From Agarophyton chilense (lineage: Eukaryota > Rhodophyta > Florideophyceae > Gracilariales > Gracilariaceae), in contig JARGXX010000129.1 of assembly GCA_030374765.1 (NCBI GenBank), forward strand, positions 1 through 64,000: a DNA stretch of 64,000 bases, in the 5' to 3' direction. The position numbers and the translations under genes are program-made. Below are positions 1 through 8,854 of the stretch, piece after piece (within the stretch, counting starts at the first letter, position 1; each line of letters starts with the position of its first letter). The notes beneath the pieces were generated by a model. It was given only the letters and a program-made list of their open reading frames with translations, ran no database searches and was not told the DNA's origin.

Positions 1-378
1 CAAAAATAATAAAGATCCAAGTACTTCTTTGTATGGTACACTCAGCATAGAGGTCGTTTCGGAGTCAGTAGGAGCTACTACTGCATCATAGAGACAATTC
101 ATTTGCGGCAGTGGATACGATGACGGTAACGCTTCATTCAGACGACACATGTTGATGATTCGCAAAATCAAAGGACGCTGATGAAGAATAATTCCCTTGG
201 GCTTCTCTTCAATAGAGAATCCAAGATACAAGTCGGTTTTCCCTAGATCCAGAATGTCGTAATGTTCACAAAGCTTCTTTTTGACCCATTTCGTCAGATG
301 AGGAGGGCCAAAGATGCTGAGATCATCTACGTATGCCAAGACAACGGCCATATCGTCACCTTCCTTCATTATGAAAAC
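1..378 (-). pseudogene. Copia reverse transcriptase, catalytic part
   Basis: This stretch continues the integrase-RT reading frame past an in-frame TGA at 376..378. It encodes the RT catalytic motif YVDDL followed by the copia-typical block LYLGFSIEEKPKGIILHQ. In copia elements this is the palm subdomain of RT and the start of the thumb. No further stop is seen down to base 1, so the decay is a single nonsense change at this point. The protein would make cDNA from the element RNA in virus-like particles. Loss of everything after the TGA would abolish RT activity in this copy. Confidence 0.85.
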
Positions 379-1929
379 TCACTGTGCTGATTGCAGCAGT
401 GTAAAGCCAATGGAACATCGATAAGCAGATAAATTATCAAACCAGATTCTTGGGGCCTCCCTTGTTCCATACAGGGACTTCACGAGTTTGACAATTCGTC
501 CATTGGCTCCGGCCGCTCCAGAAATCTTAGGGAGTTTGATCCAAACTGGATCGTCCGCAGGCATGGTTGCATGGAGAAAAGCACCCTTTACATCGATGTG
601 TTGACGATCCCACTTCAAAACCGTAGCGATTACTAGTATCACACGAAAAATTTCAAAATTTAGCAAAGGGTCATAAAGGCTGTTTGAATCGGAAATGTGT
701 TGGAAATTTCCTCGAGCAACCAATCTGGCCTTAAATCGAATAGGTTTTCCAAGGTGATCTCGTTTCAAGCGGAATATAAAACCTGAAGGAATGGGTTGAC
801 CATGGTTGGAAGAGGCGTCTTCATACGTACCCAATGCACGAATTGTTTCGAATTCTGCGCGAACGGCATCCATCCAGTGACACGCTTCAGGGGAAGAAAG
901 TGCATGCTTCAAAGTAGGTTCGTCTGTAGTGCTGATCGTGTCCGGAAGAGTAAGGGCTGCATTAACAGTCTCGTCTGCAAAGTCAGACGGGTCCCCACCT
1001 AAGTCGGGATCGTAGGTGGAAGGATTCTCGGGGTAGTGAGTGAGTCCACTCAAAGCACTGCATGTGGAGTCCTTCAAATCATTGTCAGTTTCATTGGTAG
1101 AGACTAATATGTTTCTGGGTTCTGATGCTGTATCATCCTCATTATCACTTGACTCATATCCAGCAGAGACAAATTCTGAAGTGAGTCGTGAATGAGGTGA
1201 TGTCTCATTGACAAGTGATAGGCCTGGGAACTTTTCTTCAAGGAAGCGGACATGTTTGGTATGCTTAATTCCATCTCTTGTGAGTGTTTTGTACATTCCA
1301 CCACAGATATGTCCAAGATTGATACCTTCAACAAGACGAGATTCCATTTTCTTCCGAGTATCTGGATTAGATTCGACAAGCACTCTGCAGCCAAATATGC
1401 GGAGGTGTTTTACATCATGGGGAAGCTCCCCAAATAAATAGACAAAGGGGATTTTTCCAGTTCTGTGATGTATCTTCACGTTTTTGCAAAATACTGCGTG
1501 ACGTATAGCCTCCGGCCAGAATGAAAGAAAAAGGTTGGCCTGTTGCAAACATGCACGAACTGGTCCCATTGGAATGCTTACGTTTCTTTCGGCCAAACCA
1601 TTGGATGACGGAGAGTACGCTGAAGTTGTAGTGATTTCGATGCCGTCGCGTTTTAAGGCCTTCTGCGCCTTGAAAAACTCTGAACCACCATCTGAATGCA
1701 AGGACAGCACCGAATGTTCCGAATAACGCTCAAACCATTCGACAAACTCTATGATGATAGCGGAGGCATCAGCTTTTCTGACAAGAGGTGCAGAGAAAAA
1801 GTATCGAGTGCACTCATCAACGATGGCCAAATAGTAAGCATGTCCTCTGTCAGACTCAGTTCCAACGTAGGCGATATCCGTGTGAAGGTGACCTGGTCAT
1901 GACGCTGAAGTGAGAGAACCATTAAAACT
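379..1929 (-). pseudogene. Copia integrase core and N-terminal half of reverse transcriptase
   Basis: Catalytic integrase residues are visible in order: HTD just upstream of 1830, HSDGG, then NGLAERN for the glutamate. This is the DD35E core that inserts cDNA into the genome. The RVT_2 region follows, with FIFRLKRD and the KGAFLHA segment. The longest open stretch is 379..1830, but integrase homology extends upstream in the same frame to about 1890. A frame change near 1900-1930 separates it from the pre-integrase zinc region. The frame ends at an in-frame TGA at 376..378, after which RT continues. It is a decayed Pol segment, not a host gene. Confidence 0.88.
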
Positions 1930-2256
1930 TCAAAGAAACTTTCCTTGAACACAGGAGATACACTCCGGTGTTCGGTTTCTAATAATCGGAAGTAGTTGCT
2001 TTTGAAGCAAAATCTCTACTTCTAACTTTGTTGCTGTATGTCCAAAACGATTATTCCAAAGGACAACATCTCGTGCCCTAACACTTATATTTTGGTCGTT
2101 ATTAGAAACATTAATTTCCACGGTGACATCTTTAGATGTAGAGTTGGCTTCCGTGGCCATGGAAGAAGCATAATCTGGACCTGAAGCGCATTCCGAGTCC
2201 GACTCAAAATCACTGTCCACAGGACTTGCTAAAATGTCCTGTACACGGGCCATCAT
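1930..2256 (-). pseudogene. Copia GAG-pre-integrase (integrase zinc-binding) segment
   Basis: The motif VVLWNNRFGH followed about 30 residues later by CISCVQGK matches the HHCC zinc-binding region found just before the integrase core in copia polyproteins. The upstream 55 residues are acidic and serine rich and show no domain. The frame differs from both the protease upstream and the integrase core downstream, so at least two indels have accumulated here. The segment is part of one ancestral Pol, not a separate gene. Confidence 0.8.
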
Positions 2257-2323
2257 AGCGGACGTTTGCTGAGAGAGATGAGACAGTGGAATCAGTTGCT
2301 GTTGACCAATCTACAGCAATATA

Positions 2324-3508
2324 TTACAGCCCATCTGTACTGCGTGGAGCGCTCCCAATAATTCGTAGATCGTCCGTAAGATCAATAATGTGCGCAACTT
2401 CTGAAAGGAAAAGAACAGCTATCTTCTTCCCCGTGAGTGCGGGAATCGATAGAAGGTTTATGGAAATGTCCGGGGCGACAAGTGTGTTGCTGAGAGTAAC
2501 CATGGTGGTCACCCCATAGTGTGACCAATTCACTGGCATCACACCTTTCTCTAACGCCGTGATTTCGGAGTTGTCACCCAATGCGATCGGAACATTACAG
2601 TGGGAGCTTCTCTCAAGCTGGTTAGAAGAAGAAGTCAAATGAGCCGTCGAACCAGAGTCCAGCATCAAAACATTGTCTTTGGGAGCTCTGGCAGTCATGG
2701 CATATGCTCTTGATACGGCGGCACGATTCGTGGGTTTATGGTTACCTTTAGAGACCTCTTCTTTACAGTTCCCATTCTGGTTCTTATCCAATAGATCGTC
2801 AGACCGTTTGAGACGATGCTCTGGATTCAAAGGATTTAAGTAACACCGAGCAGTTGTGTGGTTCTCTTTGCTGCAAATAGCGCACTTTGGGCGGGCAGCA
2901 GTCGCGCGCTCGGAATTGTGTGTGTCCATTGTTCTGAATTCGTCAAGCAGACGAGAGGCAACATATTCCCAAGTCGTGTTGTCCTAAGATAGGGTTTTAA
3001 TTGCAGCACAAACAGGATGGAGCTCAGTTGCGGAGATGGAAGATACCAAGAGAGGTACTGAGAGTTCATCCGGAAGTTTTGTATCCATTACTGCCAGTTG
3101 GTCTATAACGCCAGCCATTTTATCAATATGGCCGCCAATATTCTGTTGGATGTTAGAATACCGCATGTTGATTAGCTCGCACATCTTCAAAATGTGAGAA
3201 GCTGCTGTTTTTGACGCAAAGCGGTCGTCTAGACGTTTTAGCATTTTGCTCGGGTTTCCAATGTCGCCCTGAACGGCGCGCGTAGCTTCATCCGAAAGAT
3301 CAGAGACAATCAGTGCACTAGCTCTCTTTTTACTGAACTCCCACTCGGCTTTCTTCTCTTCATCTGAGGTGAAGGGATTTCTAACCTGGCAAATAATTTC
3401 CCCGATTCCTTTTGCATGACAAGCGGAATCGATTCTAATTCGCCACAATTTGTAATCATGTTTCTCTTCAAAGGGTTGAATGCGTATCTTTAGGCTTTTT
3501 GATTTCAT
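2324..3508 (-). pseudogene. Copia Gag with zinc knuckle, and aspartic protease
   Basis: The first ATG in the frame is at 3508, and the 181-residue open reading upstream of it begins at a non-ATG codon. Gag resembles the UBN2 family, with a tryptophan block (YKLWRIRID) near the start. It is interrupted by TAG at 2984..2986 and continues in the same frame with WEYVASRLLDE. A CX2CX4HX4C zinc knuckle (CAICSKENHTTARC) follows, which binds element RNA. Next comes the retropepsin active site MLDSGSTAHL. The frame ends in TAA at 2324..2326. Gag forms the particle and the protease matures it. Two nonsense changes make this copy non-coding. Confidence 0.88.
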
Positions 3509-3598
3509 TGTTGCAAATAAATTAGACAATTCACAGATGAAATTCTAATGACAGCGAGTAGAGAAATAAAGTGTACGAGATGGGCAGATCAGCAAAGT

Positions 3599-3612
3599 CT
3601 GGGCCCATAACC
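3599..3612 (-). other. Primer-binding site for initiator tRNA-Met anticodon half
   Basis: On the minus strand this reads GGTTATGGGCCCAG. That is complementary to the anticodon stem-loop of eukaryotic initiator tRNA-Met (CTGGGCCCATAACC). Drosophila copia uses the same kind of internal tRNA fragment, rather than the 3' CCA end, to prime cDNA. The site lies about 90 bases upstream of the Gag ATG and directly next to the inferred LTR end. Confidence 0.75.
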
Positions 3613-3810
3613 TCTTAGAAAGTCGGCCGGTTGAAAACAAGACGATGTGAGTTGAAGACTTCTGTTCTGAGTGAGGCAGAACAGAAGTTCTCTCTTTATA
3701 GGCAATAATGATACCAACGAGAGAGCAACTGTTCTTTGATGCTCTCGTGCTGCAAATGTAAATTCAACGATGCTCTCTGATGCTCTCGTGCTGCAAATGT
3801 AAATTCAACA
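3613..3810 (-). repeat. Inferred 5' LTR of the copia element
   Basis: The inner boundary is set by the primer-binding site. The outer boundary is placed where the minus strand begins TGTTGAATTT. A TATAAA box lies at 3695..3700 (read on -). A 12-bp perfect inverted repeat with a 7-base loop (3658..3688) sits just downstream of the expected transcription start. Repeats of a 41-bp unit lie at the outer end. The partner LTR is outside the window, so the length is unconfirmed, and the inner end does not show a clean terminal CA. Confidence 0.5.
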
Positions 3811-3838
3811 ATGCTCTCGTGATGCAAATGAAAATAAA
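3738..3838. repeat. Tandem 41-bp repeat within and beside the LTR
   Basis: Two nearly identical copies of a unit starting GATGCTCTCGTGCTGCAAAT occur at 3738 and 3779 (period 41). A shorter, more diverged third copy begins near 3810. In the LTR orientation they lie upstream of the TATA box, where enhancer-like repeats are common in retrotransposon U3 regions. That role is inference. Confidence 0.75.
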
Positions 3839-4620
3839 ATACAAATGCAAATATACAGGCATTATAAGTGCGTAGTCACTGAGAAATAGGAGTAATGGCA
3901 TCTATAAAAGCAACAGAAATCGATAACAACCATTTTTGGAAGTATTCGAGGATGTCCAAATTCAATACAACGACGCTTATATTTTCTACACGAGGGCCTT
4001 TTGAAACACATGTCCTGACACCGCTCAAAGAGAAAAAAAAACTTCTCATAGAATAACTCTTGTATATCACCCCGCTTCTTGAGATACACTCTAGCCTAGT
4101 TGCGTTCGTTGCAATATTCATATATGATCACGTAGAACAGATACAAGATCAACCACATATTGCAAAAGACGTTCACATAGTGTCATGAGAACCCATTGAA
4201 CCTGAAATGTTCATCGGAAGGTGCAGAGTGCATGCGGCTTGTATTTCGTGAGAATAATCTTTCTCATATGGAATACAGTGATGGCTACTTCGCGGCATTC
4301 GTGGAAAGTTGCATTTCTACAAGAGGTGTTTTGTTCACAAAAACTGGAAAGGGATGCAAACACAAGTAACGGGATGTGAAGAAATAAGGAAAAGAAGAGT
4401 GAGTTGGAGGTATACAAGGGCGGATGACGAGGGGCGCGAGTAACGGACGGGGAAAGGGGGTGAACACGAAAACAGTTTTTTTTCTTTACGTTTTGGTGAT
4501 GGGAGATTGAAAAAGGAAGGCACTGGGGTAGTTGGGAAGAAGGTTAATGTACCCTTTTTGCAGACCCAAATAAAAGGAAGGTTGGAAAGGGAGAAAGGTA
4601 AGAAAGAGCGAGAAGCAAAA
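3839..4620. other. Intergenic, purine-rich on + strand, no gene recognised
   Basis: No homology or convincing start codon was found. The part from about 4370 to 4620 is rich in A and G on the plus strand. It ends in the T-run (read on -) that terminates the minus-strand 5S rRNA gene. Confidence 0.5.
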
Positions 4621-4738
4621 CATTCGGCACTGGGGATTCCAGACCGATCCCTCATGTCAGTACTAGCCCAGCTCGGAGTCACTTAGCTTCGCAGTTCGGG
4701 ATGGGATGCGGCGCATGTCAACTCGATGTGGCCGAATG
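4621..4738 (-). rRNA. 5S ribosomal RNA
   Basis: 118 nt, the standard 5S length. The terminal helix pairs CATTCGGC at the 5' end with GCCGAATG at the 3' end. Internal conserved blocks are CCGCATCCCATCCCGAACTG (helix III region), the box-A-like AAGCTAAG with CCGAGC downstream, and GAGCTGGGCTAGTAC. The gene is followed on its own strand by TTTT, a minimal RNA polymerase III terminator. It differs from the plus-strand copy at 7026 by roughly 17 bases. This copy has the more canonical internal control region and is the better candidate for an active gene. Confidence 0.88.
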
Positions 4739-6452
4739 TGGCAATCAGTGCTACGCCGTAGCACCTCATTCCACACGCAACAAAAACAGCTGCTCCCCCC
4801 TGCCGCCCACGCCTGAGCAAAATGATGCCTCAAACACCCCAAGTGCGCTCCCTGTCTCATCACCACATTTGTCGCCTCCATCTCGGCGCTAGTGCGTCGT
4901 CCTTTTTGGCAACTGCACATTGTCCCCAAACAAGCAGCTAATCCATCATCTTTCAGCGCAAGTACTGCAAAGAGGACAGTGCAGCACATCAATCCGTTGA
5001 GAATACTTGGATCTTCTCCCACAAGCTTCTCCTCTCCCATGTGTGCCTGGAAACATACTTGATCACTCTTGCATTCTTGCAGTGCAGAAATGCCGAGTGC
5101 AGAAATGCCGACCAAAGCTTGAATTGAAGTACCATGGGGATGCCGCTCTCCCCGACGATGTGCGCGACACTTTTCGAGTGCTGCCCACTTCAGTGTCGAG
5201 TGCTCCCCACTTCGGTGGTGCGTCAGAAGCAAATCGTACCGTTGAGCCATGGTTCCATCTGAAATGTAGAAAACATGAACTGCGGGTGCTTCAAATTTGC
5301 TGCTTCAAACATCTCCGTCCTCCTGACACCTTCGTACCGCAGGCTCTACCCACGTCCTACGACCCTTGCCGGGGGCTACGGTTGCCGCCGATGTTTTTGT
5401 TGGGTGCGCTGTCCACATTTCATTGGCTGGCTTACCTTCGTGCGTAAGCCCCGTTCTCCACCAATCGCTGCAAACCAATTGCTTCTTGTCGTTGTTCCCC
5501 TCCTCTTTATCCAAGCTCTCGCATTCGGCAAGTCTTTCTACTTGTCTTCAAGCACATTCACATTCAACCCGCGCAGTAACATTGGAGCTTAACGCTGCGG
5601 GTGATGTGAATGACGCGATGCAGTCGGGCAGCCCAGGCTTAGATTTTGCAAACCCCTCTGAGCATCTGTCACGGCTGCTGGCGTGCTGATTTGCAGAGCG
5701 CCGAAATCGCTTACGAGGCCAAGCAAACACGCCTCGGGTGAGACTCTCCGGATTTGTCTACGCCTTCCATCGCTTGGCGAAGCGATCAATTGTTGACGCA
5801 CTGACTCTCGAAGACGTCGCCCAAACGCTACATGTCGCGGAGTGCGAACCCCATTGGAACTCAATCGGCGCGATTGGCGGCGTCTGACAATGTGAGGAAG
5901 GACGGGAGGATTTGTCATACCAGCCGGTCTACGGATGCTTTTGTCCGAAGTAGGCAAGTTTCGACGTGATCGGACATTTCTGCGTCTGTTTCTCTGTGTG
6001 GGTTGGGTTTCAGCCCTCTCGGGCACCTCTGGCCTGTAAAAGCCAAACACATCGTGGGACGCCAGAAACATCTTTCAAGTGCAGAACAGATCGGGGGGCT
6101 GGAAAGGAAAGCGCACCAGTCGAACACAACCACTGTAGGGCAGGCGGTAGTCGGGTGGTGCAGCCAATCAAGTACACACAATTTGAAATCTGGTAGCGTG
6201 AAGATAGCCGAAAGCACAACTGCAAACGCCAAGCAGCAAAGAAAAGCAGCAGCCGGGACAACCCAAAAAGCAATGAACAGAACAGCGACACCGCAAACAC
6301 GATACACAAAAGCGGTCACGCGCAGCGTAACGAAGGCGGAGGGATGTTGAATACGAGCGAGGCAAATTGGAGAAGCTGAGAGAGAAGGAGGAGAGGAGAG
6401 AGCGGATGGGGTGAGATGGGGGAGACAACGGAGGAAAGCGCTCTGTGCGCAG

Positions 6453-6460
6453 TATAAATA
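6453..6460 (+). promoter_or_regulatory. TATA box
   Basis: TATAAATA in the spacer, with GC-rich DNA downstream. It resembles the TATA element upstream of the pseudokinase gene. It lies 100 bases upstream of the small ORF at 6560. Confidence 0.4.
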
Positions 6461-6559
6461 GGTAACGAAACGTTGGGTTGGGGGAGACGTGGGCCTCAGA
6501 GAGCGGCGAGGAGCGTATTACGTGTCGCAAGTGCTCCGTGGTGTGCGAGGACGACGAGT

Positions 6560-6799
6560 ATGGAGAGTGAAGTGTCAGGATGTGCGTCATTTAAATGTTC
6601 ATTACACACCTCCCCGATGTGTAAAAAGCGCTGCAAATTGTCGTGGCTAATCGTTGCGAAAGTTGGCTATGGATGTTCGGAGATCGCAAAGCAAGAGAGG
6701 GCTTCGAGAACGAGTGATTTCAAATCGCCCATGTTTCTTTCTATAGTGAACCGGGGCATCGGTTCACAACAGTTTCACAAGCACTTGCTTCAAGCATGA
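6560..6799 (+). CDS. Small hypothetical ORF, 79 aa
   Basis: This is the first long ATG frame downstream of the TATA box at 6453. The product would be cysteine and lysine rich near its start (motifs GCASFKC and CKKRCK), with no signal peptide or membrane segment. I recognise no family. The only support is promoter spacing, so it could equally be noncoding spacer beside the 5S gene. Confidence 0.2.
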   Translation: MESEVSGCASFKCSLHTSPMCKKRCKLSWLIVAKVGYGCSEIAKQERASRTSDFKSPMFLSIVNRGIGSQQFHKHLLQA

Positions 6800-7025
6800 T
6801 CACACAGCATAATGCGACATGTTACGCGCTCCGATCGGCTTCAATACAAGATTGCATCTGCACATGATGAGACTGTCTGTTGGGAGGATGTTTCTGCTTT
6901 CCCGTGGGTGCCGATGGCAGGCACGAAGTCGGACAGTATTACGCTGTTGATATTGGCTGGCGCACGGGTGCTCTGCCATCATTTGCCACAGTGCTCAAAT
7001 CGTTGCATCACACACGCCGCCCTCA

Positions 7026-7143
7026 CACTCGGCCACATCGAGCTGACATGTGCCGCATCCCATCCCGAACTGCGAAGCTAAATCTCTCTGAGCTGGGCTA
7101 GTACATACATGAGGGATCCGTCTGGAACCCCTAGTGCTGAGTG
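7026..7143 (+). rRNA. 5S ribosomal RNA, second diverged copy
   Basis: 118 nt. The terminal helix pairs CACTCGGC with GCTGAGTG. Compared with the minus-strand copy, helix position 3 is C-G here and T-A there, a compensated change. The blocks CCGCATCCCATCCCGAACTG and GAGCTGGGCTAGTAC are shared. The region after AAGCTAA (ATCTCTCT) departs from the other copy inside the expected internal promoter. This could be a functional variant or a decaying copy. Confidence 0.82.
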
Positions 7144-7150
7144 TTTTTTT
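7144..7150 (+). terminator. RNA polymerase III T-run terminator of 5S gene
   Basis: Seven consecutive T residues directly follow the last base of the 5S terminal helix. RNA polymerase III terminates at runs of four or more T on the coding strand. Confidence 0.8.
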
Positions 7151-8620
7151 GTTTCTTGCTCCCTCCAACTATGTTGCTCCTGCGACGTAGCCACGCTGTG
7201 TGTCAATGACACGCTCTATGCGCTGTTGCGTTATATCTTTTTCATCATGTCGCTCACTGCGCGTTGTGCGCATACTACACCTTCGTGGGCAAACAACAGG
7301 TACACTACAAGGAACATGAGCGTCTTGAATAGGGTGGCGCGCCCTGCGATGGATATCAGCAACCGAAACGGCACGCTTTGGCTCATAGCTTCTGGTGCGC
7401 ACACGTCGTGCTTGGAAGCAATTACGGTCGCGTTCGGCTGTTCGAATCGCTTTGCTTTGCAAATCCCACAAAGAAAGAGGTGGACCGAACAATGTCTTGT
7501 TTTTGGTGAGCGCTTGAGCAATTATCTGTTGGTTGGTGCGTTCCAGTTGTACATGCCAAGGTACGACACCAACCAGGGCGAGAACGAAGGTCTGCCTATG
7601 GAGGCGCTGGCGGGAACACTATGGTAGGGCTGGCTTCCCCTAACATGAACTAGGCACCGTAGTTGGCGCGACGGCAAACATCTGACCCAGCCTGAAAAAC
7701 TCGACCATGAGCAAACCTAAACACTAAATTCGAAACCAAAGAGATCACAAGCCTGACGGCGCTGGCTGAGTGTCTGACCTCTTCCGCTTGCGCTGCGAAG
7801 GTGCGAAGGTGCGAAGGGCAAGGCCTAACCCTCCTTTGCAGTTGTGCAAAAAAATCACACGCAGTCTTACACAATGAGCTCGCCCAGCGCGAGCTCGCAG
7901 AACGCAGCGTGTCTCTCACGTCGCATCTCACGTCGCATCTCACGCCGCATCTCACGCCGCATCTCACGCCGCATCTCACGTCGCATCTCACGTGTGTCTC
8001 TTGCGTGTTTGCAGCTCGCGACACCTGCTTGTTTCTGGAAAATGAAGGTGACGTTTGACTCCCTGGAGCCCCAAACATGGGAGTAAGGGTTGCACAGAGG
8101 CGTTCGATTCCGGTGGAGGAAGCTGTCCATTGATTGGCAGCGACAGCATTCGTGCTCCTGGAGGCGATGGACAGCCTCCAACAGCTCGCGATTCCTGTTT
8201 CCGAAACAAGAGTGCGACAGTACGCAACCACTCGGCGGATGCAGCCGACTCAGCAGCGTTGCTGCTGAAAGAGCACTTTTCTCTGCTTTTGAAGCACTGA
8301 AGCTCGTCAGACCTGACAGCTCATGGTGGAGTGCAGGCCCGTCTGGAGCATGACTCTCGCTCATGTGAATTGCGTGTATGCGGGGTGCGCAACAGTTTTC
8401 TTGCAGCTGGAGAAAGTCGACAGCCTATTCTCACGCGTGGATCAACATCAAGCTAGAGTTTCCGAAAAGAGCACCAACCATTTTCTTGCAGGTCGTGAGA
8501 ATGACAGATCGGCATGCATCACGGAGAGCAGTATACGGGAGAGTGCGCCTGACACTCGAATTCGACACGCACCAACGAGCATCTGCAGCTCGGCATTATC
8601 CAAACGGCGCCCGTGCTCTG
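7151..8620. other. Spacer between 5S rRNA and pseudokinase promoter
   Basis: Contains a 12-bp minisatellite (7921..7992) and overlapping open frames on both strands that are kept open by that repeat. A minus-strand ATG frame at 7867..8364 (165 aa) includes REMR repeats encoded by the minisatellite, but it has no domain, no promoter signal and strong low-complexity bias. No gene is called. Confidence 0.45.
7921..7992. repeat. 12-bp minisatellite, six perfect-length units
   Basis: Six consecutive units of TCGCATCTCACG or CCGCATCTCACG occupy 7921..7992, preceded by a partial unit. Units 1, 2 and 6 start with T and units 3-5 start with C. Because the period is a multiple of three, open frames pass through on both strands by chance. 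Confidence 0.95.
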
Positions 8621-8621
8621 G

Positions 8622-8629
8622 TATAAATA
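8622..8629 (+). promoter_or_regulatory. TATA box of the PH-pseudokinase gene
   Basis: TATAAATA lies 233 bases upstream of the chosen ATG. No other ATG opens the kinase frame before 8855, so transcription from here would give a 5' leader of about 200 bases. Confidence 0.55.
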
Positions 8630-8854
8630 TGCTGCTCAGACGTACAAGATCGCTGCTCACATCTTCTGGTCGCCCTTTCGGTTTGCACCCTCTCCATCAC
8701 TGTTTACTACTTATCCACTTACTTGCTGCAACCATTGTGTCCTCCCTGTGCGAAACAAACTTATTTGTGCTTCCTTCGCATCTCTCCCGGCTTCTGTTGT
8801 ACTGGTCTTGTCCATTCTCACGGTAACCACAGCAACACATCAAGCTCGATCAAT

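Larger units (their letters stand above)
1..3810 (-). mobile_element. Decayed Ty1/copia LTR retrotransposon, 3' part outside window
   Basis: Read on the minus strand the order is 5' LTR, primer-binding site, Gag with zinc knuckle, protease, GAG-pre-integrase, integrase core, then reverse transcriptase. Protease-integrase-RT is the diagnostic copia order. The element is inactive in this copy. In-frame stops interrupt Gag (2984..2986), the protease end (2324..2326) and RT (376..378). Frame changes separate the protease from pre-integrase and pre-integrase from the integrase core. The far end, including the rest of RT, RNase H and the 3' LTR, lies left of base 1, so the target-site duplication cannot be tested. 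Confidence 0.9.
4739..7025. other. Spacer between the two 5S rRNA genes
   Basis: About 2.3 kb of mixed-composition spacer. Several overlapping open frames run through it on both strands, but none shows a recognisable domain and most begin at non-ATG codons. The one structured item is a TATA box at 6453..6460 followed by a small ORF. The spacer separates two 5S genes transcribed away from each other. Confidence 0.5.

Noticed and set aside
4663-5250. 195-codon open frame on the minus strand
   Set aside because: Its end lies inside the minus-strand 5S rRNA gene, which explains the conserved-looking tail. No domain was found.
7109-7627. 172-codon open frame on the plus strand
   Set aside because: Starts inside the plus-strand 5S gene and terminator and has no recognisable domain. 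Treated as spacer.
7867-8364. 165-codon minus-strand frame with REMR repeats
   Set aside because: The repeats are the translation of a 12-bp minisatellite whose period keeps frames open by chance. No promoter or homology.
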